NCBI GenBank assembly: GCA_022702545.1
Contig: JAHRBC010000001.1
Span: 8,742,001-8,806,000 of the forward strand
Direction of reading: 5' to 3'
Length of the DNA stretch: 64,000 bases
From: Phycomyces nitens
Lineage: Eukaryota > Mucoromycota > Mucoromycetes > Mucorales > Phycomycetaceae
Below the pieces are notes generated by a model. It did not search any database. It was given only the letters and a program-made list of their open reading frames with translations, and had not been told where the DNA came from. This document shows, in pieces, positions 34,178 through 45,670 of the stretch (position 1 is its first letter; every line of letters begins with the position of its first letter). Made by a program: the position numbers and the translations under genes.

Positions 34178-37100
34178 TTTTTGAAGAGACCCACAGAGGA
34201 TTTGGGAGAGAGGGTTGATCTGGAGAAAAAGCAAAAAATCAAAATCTTGGCTCTTCTTTTAAACGAGATGGTGGGGCTCGATTGGACCACCTGTGGAGAA
34301 ATGTCTTTGGATCTACCTACCATTAGAGGAAGCTTTTGGACCCGAGCCAATCCACTCTGTCAGAGTAGTCACGAAAAGAAAAAGAAAAAAAAGATGTTAC
34401 TATAAAAGGTAAATTTTGTACAAATGAATCTCGAGAATCTTGTTGTGAATGTATCTGTCATTTGGCTGGTGGAATTTATCTGCACTTGCTTGGTTTGGTA
34501 TTAGATACTCGTCTATATCCAGTTGTCCCTTTTATAATACCACACCAAGTCATATTTTATGTGTCTATAAGGCTGATAAGTCCATCTAAACTTTGCCAAT
34601 GGGCTTATTATGGGGATCAAGTCTCCCTGTCTCAAACGCACTTTCTGTCACAGTAAGCAAAAATAAAATAGTCCGACGAGCGGGGTAAATAAACAATCGT
34701 GAAATTTGCCGTATTTGCATGGAGAAAAGCGATTCTGTAACAGGCTACCGGGTGAATAAGGACCTCTACCTTTTTTCATGAGCACCAGCAAAAATTTATC
34801 CTTAAAACATACTCCATTTTCTTTATCCGGTCTTCATTTCAAAAATCAAATAGTATCTTACAGATCCTAAAATAATAGTAATGATATTCACTTGGCAATC
34901 AATCCTGGTCCAAGTGATAAAAAATAAATCCTAGATATCTCTAATCTATCAAAAGCACAAGCCTTCATTTTTCACACGCATGTTACGCATTAAAAAAAAT
35001 ACTGCACTTCATTTCCTGGTTTGTCTTTCTGCGCTCCAGTACTAGGGACATGCAAACATATATTCTCAGCTTAAACTGGTTATTGACTCCGGTAATTTAA
35101 AAAATAATAATAAATAACCATTTTATTCTACATGATTTTGACTCAAGAATCCTCTTTCTTTTAAACAAGTTTATCAGTTATAAAAATGTATCTGTATTAT
35201 GCAATATATAGTCTTCAGGTCTCCTAGAGTTGTCTCGTACTTTGATCAATCGCTAGTTCTTTATATAATCGAAGCTTATGAACTAATTGAGAATGATACA
35301 GAACAAGTCTTTAGATTTAGTAAATGAAGTATCTCAAATATACACTGTATTTTTCATGGGCTAGTAATGGATCGTCTAAACACATTCTTTATTACCCCTG
35401 CAGAACGGCTCTTTGTGCTATTTTTTTGTAAAGTCTATCTGTATCGAATCTTGCCTACAGATCAAATCCAAGCACTGTCTTTACTTGATTGCAAACCGAT
35501 GGCATGTATATCTAATAGCACACTTATATATTGAAAGGCAAAAAAAGATAGTTAAATACCTCGTTTTATCATGATGCTAATAGAAAAAGTATACTATTTG
35601 TTCCTAATGTCTGCTAGATACATATCAGTATACCTTTGGGCATAGCTTTGTAATAGTCTCGCAAATATTTAATACTTTATATTTTTTATTAAAATTAACT
35701 TGAAGAAATTATCTAATGATGTTGCAAGTCTTTTTTTTTGCATATTTCAATGGTCTTTTGCGCAAATATATTTGTCCGACAAAACTTTTCAATCTGTCTA
35801 GTATTGCTGATTGTCTATTTTTCTTTAAGTTTAAGTTTAAGTTTAAGTTTTCTATTCAACTTTACATGTTTCTTGCATTATTCGCTACAAGCCTTTTTTT
35901 TTGGATCTACAATTAAATACTATCAAAAGAATACCTTTATTATGTATATATATCTGATAATGTGGTAGGTATCTGATAATATTTTGCAAAATAAACAATC
36001 TGACATTTTTCCTCAAAATAATTATTGTTTTTTTTATAAAAAAAACAATATATTGGTAGATATTTGGAACTAGTATTTATAAAAAAAATGTTTTTTACGA
36101 TGTGTTTCTTTGTAATGCTTTTATACTCAATAGTATACAAAAAACCATTAAATATTATTAAATAGAATTGTTTGTATAGTAATATTGGCAAATAAAACAC
36201 TGTGTCTGCATAATTATGATCGTGTGATATTGGTAGACATTCTCATATGTACAGTGTGTTTTGCGCTGCTGGTTACATGATCTATAACAATAAACTCGTT
36301 TTATCAAGGCATAAAAATTCAGAAAAGTAGAAACTATGTATACTAGAATTGAGGATGTATAGATATTTAAAGAATAATAAAAATATAAGATTACTTTACA
36401 TATCAGATGAAATTCCAAAATCGCTAATCTTGGGGACACGACGTTTTAATTTCACTAGACATTTCGATTGTGACTTGATGTCCAGTGTCTACCAAAGAGA
36501 TCTGGTCCCCAAGACTTGATGGATTTAGCAATCTTAGAGGGCACGGATCCAGTTTAGTAAAGAGACAAGGGACCACATGCTGGACAAAAGCCAAGTAGTC
36601 CCACTCAATCTTTTTTTGCTGGAACAGTGAAAATAGCTTGTATAACATCGTGTACTTTATAGGTGTCCCCCAAGATTAATGTTTTATTTTTATTTTTTGT
36701 ATTTTATTTGTGAAAATTTGAAGAGCATTTATATATTTTATAGCTATTTTTAATAACCTATCTTTTCTAACAGATTCTCGGATATTCTTGACTCGAATTG
36801 ATTTATATGCTTATGCAGGTTTTTTGAATAATGGAGGTACTTGTCATATTATTAAGACAGAATAAAATTAGCTTGTCTCATGATTTACTCTTCCTAGCCT
36901 ATCATATATTATAATATTATATATACCAAGAAAAACTGCTAGATCTTTAATTTCCAAAGTCTGTGATTAAGCCAAACTGGTTGGTAAGTAGGCTAGTAAA
37001 TGATAGAAAAAAAAGGTCTAGCTTATATACTGTAACTAGAAAAAGATTTTTATATTTACAAATTTTTTTAATAACAAGGTCGAGCTGCTTCCAAAAATAT

Positions 37101-37542
37101 TAATTTTTTAAAAAAAAATAGCCAGAATAAGCATCAATTACAGGCCTTTAAAGCAGTAAAAATAATCATTTTCATTTGACAGTGTCTCTTAAAGAAAGTA
37201 GTTAAAATAAAAGAAAAGCTTAAGATTGAGTATAAAAATATATTAAAGAGGTACTAAACCAGTCTCTTTCTAGTTGATCTTATTCTTTATTTTAAAGTTG
37301 ATCAAGAAAGAATATAGGACTAGAATGAGAGATCTGTGCCTATTTTATTTTTAATAAACTATTATTTCTAAAGCTATTATATTACTAGAATAATAAATAT
37401 CTGTTATTTTTTATTATAATAAAAAAATTAATTTAAAAATATAATAATTATAAAATCAAGTTATATAGTTATTTTATTAGATAATTTATAAAAAAAAACA
37501 TTTATTATAAAAAACATAGTTGAAAAGAACAAGAGAAGAATA
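34178..37542. other. AT-rich intergenic DNA, mostly featureless
   Basis: About 3.4 kb with a (TTTAAG)n run at about 35825-35850 and many homopolymers. A short minus-strand open stretch at 36424-36648 (74 codons from ATG) is more GC-rich than its surroundings and could be a gene fragment, but no family was recognised. Confidence 0.45.
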
Positions 37543-38458
37543 TAACTTTGCTATTCATTTACTGATTTTTGAATCCGATCTGGTGAATGTGACATGTTAT
37601 CTGGTGAAAGTGCAATTTGGATTTCGTGATTGTTCCTCAAATGTCTAATTATAATATATTTTTTTCTTGCATGATCTGAACAGTTTTTCATACCCAAAAT
37701 TTTACATTTTATGCTATTATAAATAAGTAACAGAGATTCTGCTGTTTAACAAGTGTCTTTTAAAATTTATTCATCGACTTCAACATGGTATCATCCAACA
37801 ATATTTCAAAGCAAAATGGAAGCAGTGTCAAGGCAACTAAAACACCAAAGAAGTGCCGAGCAGTTCCTCTACAGATTCGTGAGAGGATTATCGACTTAAC
37901 TCTGAGAAAGGATACCAAGAGTGTATCTTCTGTAGCCAAGTTGCTTGGCATACCCAGATCGACTGTCAACAACATCAGGGACAGATTTGTTGAGACAGGA
38001 GAGATTGCTCCAAGACCAAAGGGTGGAAGAAAAGCAGAATGTGTCAAGCTTACTGATGAGCATTTGCAGTACCTTATTGAGATTCTTGATGAGGACTGCA
38101 CTCTCACTCTGGAAATGATGAGAGAAAGGCTTTACGAGAGATTTCTGGACCTGAGGGAAAAGACAATTTCCTGCAGTGGCATCTACCACCACATCACCAA
38201 CCACATTGGCTTCACCTTGAAGAAGACCAAGCCAGTTGAGGAGAAGAGGAATTCTCTGGAGGTCATTGCCACCAGGAAGAAATTTGTGGAGTCCCTCCAG
38301 AGCCTGCGGATTTTGTACAAGACAAACTGCATTTTTGTCGACAAAGCTGGCTTCAATGCTAACCTCATCAGGCAAAGAGGTTGGGCCAGAAAGGGCGAAG
38401 ATGTAGTGGTCCAGACAGTGACCAAGAGAGCCCTGAATATCTCTATTCTGGCCTCCAT

Positions 38459-40204
38459 CACTACAAAAGTCTAAGAGTATTATGTAGATAAAACTTATAA
38501 AATAAGCTACTTAATTGTATAGTTTTACTATGCTTTTGGTAATATATAATCGTGATCTGTAGTAGACTAAAAAGATATGGGAGTGAACTGAATCATCCTA
38601 CCTACTGGTGTACAAGAATCCAATGTAGAATATTTAAATGCCCTCAAACAGTGCAAAACTTAAATATACATTGTAGCCACAATATATTCCTAGTCGATCT
38701 ACCCTTTTTTGCATTGTATTTTACGATACACAGACAGTTTGTGCCAGGGGAGATTGACCACTTACAAACAACCAGTTTTATCTTTCATTATATTTTATAG
38801 TGGGTTTTATAATATGTTTTAACAGTCCATCAAGGATGATTGTAGACTATTGCAAGGTAATTGTAGTTATTCTATGCAAACAAGCCTCTCTGGTTTATTG
38901 TTTTTTTGGAGCAATAGATTCTGAAAATTTTTATTTTTTGTTTTATTTGATAAAAAATACATTTGCGCTATATATTCTAGTCTCTAGATTATTTCTTTGG
39001 TATATCTATTCTACCAATCGATATTTCTTGGTCAGCACCATCAACTGGTTCTTAATAGAGCCAGGATACTTACCTAGCTGAGAGAAAGCCAATACTGTCT
39101 AAAAGTAAAAGAGAAGATTGTTAGTAAATTATTTTTATATAAATCATTCATTCTTATACTTACATTTTTAATATAATAAATAGAACATTTGATAGACTCT
39201 CTGTAATATACCAACAAATGATTATTGTCTAATAGATATATATTAATATTTGTAGATAAACAATATGTAATACTAAAATATTAGTTTACTTACAAGATAT
39301 AGCCATTGGAATGGCCAGATAATTTCAATCGGGAATCAATATAAGAGCATAGCAAGATGTCTGTTATAGATGTTATTAAAGAGGACATATTTATAATATA
39401 AAAGGTTTACCAGAATATTATATTGAGATAGATAGAAAAATAGAATTTGTGGCTATATATAAAAGAGTGATTTGGTTAATAAAGAATAGCTTTAGCATAA
39501 TATGATCTTACCTTTGGATATACAGCCAAGTGCAATAGAGAGCCCCATAATATATTTATAAGCAGTTACCTATGAATAATAAAATATATTGAGTAAAAAA
39601 TATATTCACAAGAGAAAGAAAAGAATTAATTACCAGAGTATTTTGCGGTAATATTTAGGCACAAAAGAATATAAAAAATAAAAAGGAAAAACAAATACTT
39701 TGTATTAAAAGGCTGTTTGACCCTGATAAAATGCGGGAAATAAAAATGATAATCCAAAAGAATATGCCTGCCGTCATTTTCATATCTTTGTAATTTATAG
39801 TTTATTAGGTTGAAAAAGATGTCTAGATATAGAACAAGAGTGTACACAATGCTGTTAAATAATAATAAAACTATAAGACAATTCATTATCTTCAGTCAAC
39901 TTATTTACTTGCAAGCATACTGGTCATATTTCTCTTCCTTCTTATGAGAATAAACATGATAATAATTGATTTGTTTATTATTTCTACTCCAATTAATTTA
40001 ATGATATAGTTACAAGAAGTAGAAATAAATCACAAACAAATATGACATCTAAAAGGCTCTACTTTATTATTCTATCCAATAGAACATATTGAATAATATA
40101 ATCGCCATCAAAAATAAAAAAGTTTATTATGTTTAACTTCAGTCTACTAATGGTAAGATAATATAGTAGTTTGTTATGAATGAAACCACTCAATTTTTGT
40201 AGTG
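38459..40204 (-). mobile_element. CACTA-type element, 1,746 bp, inserted in the transposase gene
   Basis: Both ends carry the inverted 10-mer CACTACAAAA (38459-38468 and its complement ending at 40204), the hallmark of CACTA/EnSpm termini. A direct CAT repeat flanks the element at 38456-38458 and 40205-40207, matching the 3-bp duplication typical of this superfamily. The interior is AT-rich. No TNP2-type transposase was recognised, so the element is probably non-autonomous or carries an unknown gene (see the next entry). Strand is given for the internal gene-like segments. Confidence 0.75.
39006..40071 (-). other. Unrecognised spliced gene-like series inside the CACTA element
   Basis: Minus-strand segments bounded by GT...AG sites read as protein. 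40034-40071 plus 39909-39983 join as EPFRCHIC/L...YYHVYSH, a C-x2-C-x9-H-x3-H arrangement like a zinc finger, followed by KKEEKYDQYAC. The next exon from 39851 reads NIVYTLVLYLDIFFNLINYK and then RYENDGRHILLDYHFYFPHF. A C-terminal segment ends GKYPGSIKNQLMVLTKKYRL with stop at 39006-39008. Intron sizes (50-60 nt) fit this genome. The middle exons (39160-39640) do not all join in frame, so the gene may be decayed or the model incomplete. Family unknown. Confidence 0.35.
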
Positions 40205-40868
40205 CATATTGTATAATAGTGTGGAAAATATATCTGCAAAGCTTGTGATGGGAGGCACAACTTCAGATATATTCATTGAATATATGAAGATTCTGGTGGC
40301 AAAGTTTGATGAAACCAATGCTCCTCCCCATTGGTTTATCATAGATAATGCTGGTATCCACAGGGCGGGCAACGTCTATGATTACATCATGATGACCCGC
40401 CACAGGATCCACTACCTGCCAGCATGGTCCTCATTCCTCAACCCAGTGGAGGAATTCTTTGGAAAGCTGAAGGGACTGGCAAGGAGAAAGCCAGGACTTT
40501 CGACAGATGCTTTTTTGAAGCATATTGGGGAATCCAGCCTGCAGATCACCAAAGAAAACTGCCAAGGCTGGATTAACCATAGTATTAGTTATTTCCAAGA
40601 CTGTTTGGAATCGAGGAGAATCGAGTAATTCTTTTTTTTTTAATAAAAATAAACTAATACATATAAATTAATGGAGTCTAAAGATTGAAAAAAAGTAAAA
40701 TATGAGGAACAATCACGAAATCCAAATTGCACTTTCACCAAATAACATGTCACATTCACCAGATCAGATTCAAAAATCGGTACTAGAGTTCCAGTCAAAT
40801 AACAAAGTCACGTTGTCAAAATGGTGTTTTTATAAATAGAATTTTAAATTTGTTACCATATATAGTAA

Positions 40869-40950
40869 GTCGATTTGTCCGAGTGGTTAAGGAGTGTGAC
40901 TAGAAATCACATGGGCTCTGCCCGCGTAGGTTCAAATCCTGCAGTCGACG
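40869..40950 (+). tRNA. tRNA-Ser(AGA)
   Basis: An 82-nt type II tRNA. The acceptor is GTCGATT/AGTCGAC, the anticodon arm TGTGA-CTAGAAA-TCACA (anticodon AGA), the long variable arm GGGC...GCCC, the T arm GTAGG-TTCAAAT-CCTGC, and the discriminator G, as expected for serine. No intron. Confidence 0.93.
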
Positions 40951-41059
40951 ACATCTTTTCTTTTTTTTGCCAAAAAATCCAGTAAAGTCTTAGACTGGGT
41001 ATATTTTGTTAGTTCTTGACTTGGATAAGTTTTTGCAATATATCAATACCAGTTAAAAT

Positions 41060-41995
41060 GTTTTTCTATTGATATGAATCTTTATAGAGTTTTTATATAT
41101 TTTTTACAAGTGAATTTACCTAAGCTAATGACTTTTACTCAAGATGTGTGTATCTTTTCTTCATGACAGGCAACGATAATATGTCTTAATTTTATAAGTA
41201 TGGGAGCTAGTTTCTAAAAGTATTCCTTATTGAATACCTGATTTTCTAGATTTAAATTTACTATAGCAACTTTGACAATGCAAAACATTTTTTTATTAAT
41301 CTGAAGAATTACTCGCATTATAGGTTTCTCTTTTTATTTAAACATATTATGAAAGTGTTTTTTATGATGACTAGTATTGGATGAGAGAACAAGTCTTTTG
41401 GGTGTAATAATGGAACAAGGCAAGCCATACCAATATACATAAACACCAAAGTCAAAGAGGATAGGAAAAATAACGTAGAAACAAGAATAACTGATTATCA
41501 TTTATTATTTGAGTTGGAAGAGGCCTTTATACTATTAGTAGAGAATATTAACTTGTATAATAGACTATATCTAATTATATAACTGATGGGTTTTTGGAAA
41601 GATATTTATTAAAGGTGATACTTAAATAATACTAGTGAAAAACCTCAAAGGAGTTATGCCATTGAGGATCTTAATAATCGAATCTGAATCTGTATTCCAT
41701 ATCATAACTTTTCGTTTTGCTGCTGTATTATACTTTAATCTACAGTCAATATTTTGTATTGTCATTTCTGGTTCAAGAAAGTCTTTAACCATATCTTTGA
41801 CCCGCTCAAGTATACTCTCGTTTGTAGAGAATGTTGCATCTGTGGTATACACTCTACAACTGAGTGAAATGCAAACTTCACAACCAATTTTTGGCCACTT
41901 CGTACCAAGGGGTATGGCAAGTTACCATTTAAGAAACAGTTGCATGTCAGACACACATATAATTCACACTGATACAGTGATAGGCAGTCATAATA
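41060..41995. repeat. Dispersed repeat, copy A, with degraded coding segment
   Basis: Two blocks (about 41060-41560 and 41848-41995) match blocks at 44460-44900 and 45521-45668 in the same order and orientation. Shared wording: TTTTCTATTGATA, ACAAGTGAA, CTAAGCTAAT, ACTTTTACTCAA and, in the second block, GAGTGAAATGCAAACT. On the minus strand the second block reads YQCELYVCLTCNC and FAFHSVVECIP. A neighbouring frame (41622-41852) reads RVKDMVKDFLEPEMT. The coding part is frameshifted. The element family is unknown. Confidence 0.5.
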
Positions 41996-42594
41996 TCCTT
42001 ATCTCCCTTCAAGATACTAAAAAACTTCAAGCTCCTCATTCCTGTTTTTTGTCTTGTAAAGGTTCCTAAAATATCATTTGCCAGTCTTCCTTTTGTGCCA
42101 TGCTTTGTTTAATATTTACGGGAATGGTGTTTGGGTCCTTTATGAAGAGACAACATAAATGATGAAGGCAAAATAAATGAGTAAAAAGATAAACAAAAAT
42201 GATTTCATTGAGAAATGAATTATTTACTGTGGTTTATCAGTAACTTCTGATGACAATGTGGACTATTCCGAGGATTTGTGGCCTGACCTAAGAGATATTC
42301 AGGACTCAGAACAAAATATTAGTAGTTTTAACATTTTGAAAAGTATATGCAAAAACTTGTGCCATTAATCACAAATGGAGAAATGCAAGACTTCTGTAGA
42401 CTCCTAAAATGTATGGACATCACTAAGATATTAAGCCTATAGTAGCCAAAAACAAAGTATATCTATTAAATGACGTGTGAATGTATTTTACTCAAGATCA
42501 CCGAATCGATTTTCCATATGAAGATAGTATCTTTCACAAATATATACTGCTATTATCTCCAAACTTTTAGAGCTTCCATCAACTCTTTCAGGTT

Positions 42595-42790
42595 AATAGT
42601 TTTATAAAGCTACATCCTGAAAAGATCGTTAACAAGGATTTAAATGTTTTAACATAAGTCAGGTCCGGACTGTTTGGTGGCCACTCCAAGACAAAATAAC
42701 CAATGTCTTTGTAAATATCTGCCATTGGTGCCTTATGAGAAGTAGTATTTTTTTATCCAAGTGCCCATCGTTCTCACCCTTATGAATATT
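42595..42790 (-). pseudogene. Tc1/mariner transposase C-terminal relic
   Basis: The complement reads DIYKDIGYFVLEWPPNSPDL, close to the LxWPPQSPDLNPIE motif that precedes the last catalytic residue in Tc1-like transposases. Surrounding frames are broken. Only this short piece is recognisable. Confidence 0.6.
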
Positions 42791-44459
42791 ATTGTAAAAT
42801 TAAAAAAATATTGTCTTTTAAAACTTACGCATACCTTATAGCACCAATGTTCCTACCCAACACAACAAGTGATGCGGCCTATCCTGACAAGGTATACCCA
42901 AAGGCCATAATATAACCTCAATCCCTTTTTAATTTTTTATTAGAAAGTCAATATAGTACTTTAGATTAGCTAATACGCCATATTGGCTTTTTTCTACCGA
43001 TGTTCTTGATTATTTAGTGTTGGAAGAAATTGTGCTTGAAAATCTGGTTTTTAGACAGTTAATGATTCTCAAGGGTTACATACAATGAAATCCTCGTTTT
43101 GTCTAATTTTTGTTAATAGTCTTTGTATAAACATATTCTTCCGCTTTTTTGTTTGTTGAACAGGTTATATCAGCTAACGTTTGATACTGGGCTCTCTTGA
43201 AATTCAAAATAAAGTATCTTTCTTCTCTAGAGCGTAAGTATTCTTGACCTTCCTGGATGTTTTTTGTCAATGATAGACACAGTTTATTTGCATTTTAAAG
43301 GATAAATATTATTGCAGTATAATATATGTTTTGTGTGCGTAGATAGTCGCAGTTGTCATTTGATCTATGCTAATGCTAATCTAAATTCATTCTCTTAACT
43401 CTAAAAAGTTTTAAAGGTCTTACTGGGCAAAGTGTTTTGTTGCCTAGAAGTGTAAAGATGTGTTAAAAATAAATATATGAGCGTATTCCAATTATTTCTT
43501 TTCGGGCCCTGTACGTTAAATACCCTAAAGACGCCAAAAATGGTAAATGCATAAGTACAAAAGTGTACTTAATTTGCGTTAATCTACCAATTAGGAACTA
43601 TAAAAAGAAAAGAAAGATGATAATGAACAGGAATCCACGATTGACATCGTTTATACGGTCCACGTGATTTAGTGTTCAATTCAAAAAATAATATTTTTCA
43701 CATATTGGTAATGTGAAAAAAAGAACAGAATTAATCGTTTCCGATTTGCTCGAGCTGAATTAAACTCTTGCTAGCAATATCTATAAAATATAGATTGTTT
43801 TCGTTTAGAGTATTTACTGATTCAAAGTATACAATCATATGAGTAGCAAATTTTGACATTTTTAGGTTTAGACAATCTATTTAGTTAAAAAAAAAGTCTG
43901 TCGCCAAGCAATTGTCAGGAATCAATTTGATTACGGATGCATGGCTGAAGGACAATCAAGAGACTTGTTTAAACGATACTCGACAGGTTCAAGCTTACGA
44001 GTCAACTTTAATGCTAAAAAGTAATGGAAAGTAAAGCAGAACTTTTGAAATTGGTTATATAAAAGGTAGGGCTCATTAATGGAACTAGTCAACAGTGACA
44101 TTCTATGAAAACGATTAACTAATACATAGCAGTGTCTCTTTCTCTTTATTTTACTATATATATTAGATTATACACTTTACCATAAAGTAAATTTTTATTA
44201 CAACAATATAACTTTAATTTGAATTCATATAAAGCTTGATAAGTTGGTAGAATATCTTATAATTGTTTCTTATTGAAAATTCCAATATTATATCTATTTA
44301 TTATGCCTGTAACAGAATTCCGGTAAACTATTTTGCAATTACCAGTAATTATTTGCCTTTGTTATAAAGTCTCGACTAGATATATATTGCTAATGCTCAA
44401 TTCGGATATGTTTTACAGTAGATCCTCACCAACTATGAGACTTGGAATATAAATAATTG

Positions 44460-45670
44460 AATGCTTTTCTATTGATACATATTTTACAAGTGAAACTATC
44501 TAAGCTAATTACTTTTACTCAAAACACATTTGTTATTTATTTATGAAAGGCAATGAGAATATGTCTTGGTTCTAGAAAAACGAGAAAAAAATTGGTATTA
44601 AATTAAGAACATATGTTAAAAGCATTACTGATGGATACCTACTTTTCTAGATTCCAATCAACTATGTTAACTCTGTCATTTTTATAGTAAAAAAATGGCG
44701 AAATAATATTAGGAATGTCGTTCCTGATCTGGGATGGTCTTCCTTTTACTATAACAAAGCCAAAAGGTCAATCCCACTGGGGAAACAGGAGTATACGTGA
44801 AATCAAAGAGAGGATAAAAGATACTTTTTATTGTTATGACTTTGGTTATCTTATATAGTTTTCTAACTAATACTGCGCATTATCCGCAGTAGCTATTATA
44901 TGATATTTTAATAAAAGAAGACATTGTATTGCGGTTAATCATCTTCAGATTTTACGGATTCATCAAAATAATGTCCGACAGGAACAGCAGGTAAAAAAAA
45001 AAAAAAAAAACTGCCACCATTCAAGACAATGGCAAAAGGTATTGAAGAGAGTGGGATTCGAACCCACGCCTCCGAAGAGATCACGGCCTTAACGTGACGC
45101 CTTAGACCAACTCGGCCATCTCTCCAATTGATGAATGTCAATGTATAAATTAAAATATAATTTACCAATAAAAACCCATTAAGAATATTATGTCACAGTT
45201 TTATTATTTTATTATTATACCACTTATGATTTTTAATATTTTACTAATCAAATATATTTTTTTCAAATATTAGACTCTTTTTTTAAACTAATTTTCTAGT
45301 TAAATAGATCTATAATATATCTCAATAGTAATATAATTAATAAAAAACTATAATTAATTTTTATAAAAATAAATATATTTATTAATAAAATTTATTAAAT
45401 TATATAATTATTCTCTTTAGTAAATTAATATATTATTTTAGTTAAATATAAAGTAGATTCTAATAAAATAATAAAATTAAACTTAATATATTTTTTATTA
45501 GATAAATACATTTAACTCTATGGTATACACACCACAGCTGAGTGAAATACAAACTCCACAACTGATATCTGGTTCCTCTTTGCTAATGACCATGGCAAGA
45601 TAACATCCCAGGAGCAGTTACACACCAGGCACACGTACACTTCACACTACTACAGTGATAACCAACCATT
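44460..45670. repeat. Dispersed repeat, copy B, containing a tRNA gene
   Basis: Collinear with copy A (41060-41995), with about 270 bp more between the two matching blocks, where tRNA-Leu lies. The second block (45521-45668) on the minus strand reads CEVYVCLVCNC and VVEFVFHSAVVCIP, parallel to the peptide of copy A. This shows that the repeat once encoded protein. Confidence 0.5.
45043..45125 (-). tRNA. tRNA-Leu(AAG)
   Basis: An 83-nt type II tRNA on the complement. The acceptor is GGAGAGA/TCTCTTC with one G-U pair, the D arm GGCCGAGTTGGTCTAAGGC, the anticodon arm TCACG-TTAAGGC-CGTGA (anticodon AAG), the variable arm TCTCTTCGGAGGC, the T arm GTGGG-TTCGAAT-CCCAC, and the discriminator A. No intron. 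Confidence 0.93.

Larger units (their letters stand above)
37785..40628 (+). pseudogene. DD34E transposase split by a CACTA insertion
   Basis: The gene is in two open pieces, 37785-38458 and 40208-40628, which join in the same frame once the insertion and one copy of the 3-bp target duplication are left out (364 residues). The left piece has an HTH (SVAKLLGIPRSTVNNIRDRF), a second DNA-binding helix region and the first catalytic Asp in CIFVDKAGFNANLI. The right piece has the second Asp in WFIIDNAGIHRAGN and the Glu in SFLNPVEEFFGK, 34 residues apart (DD34E). No other stop was noticed, so the insertion seems to be the main disabling change. Related copies elsewhere could still supply the protein. 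Confidence 0.8.
37543..40810 (+). mobile_element. Tc1/IS630-type DD34E transposon with long terminal inverted repeats
   Basis: The ends are inverted repeats. A block of about 75 bp at 37563-37640 (with GATCTGGTGAATGTGACATG) returns in reverse complement at 40704-40780 with only a few differences. A weaker match (ACTTTG-TATT) extends the repeats outward on both sides. Between them lies one transposase gene, which is interrupted by a second element. The exact outer ends and a TA target duplication could not be fixed. Low divergence of the repeats suggests a fairly recent copy. Confidence 0.8.

Noticed and set aside
44935..45168. Minus-strand frame over the tRNA-Leu gene
   Set aside because: It is translation through a tRNA gene and a poly-A run.
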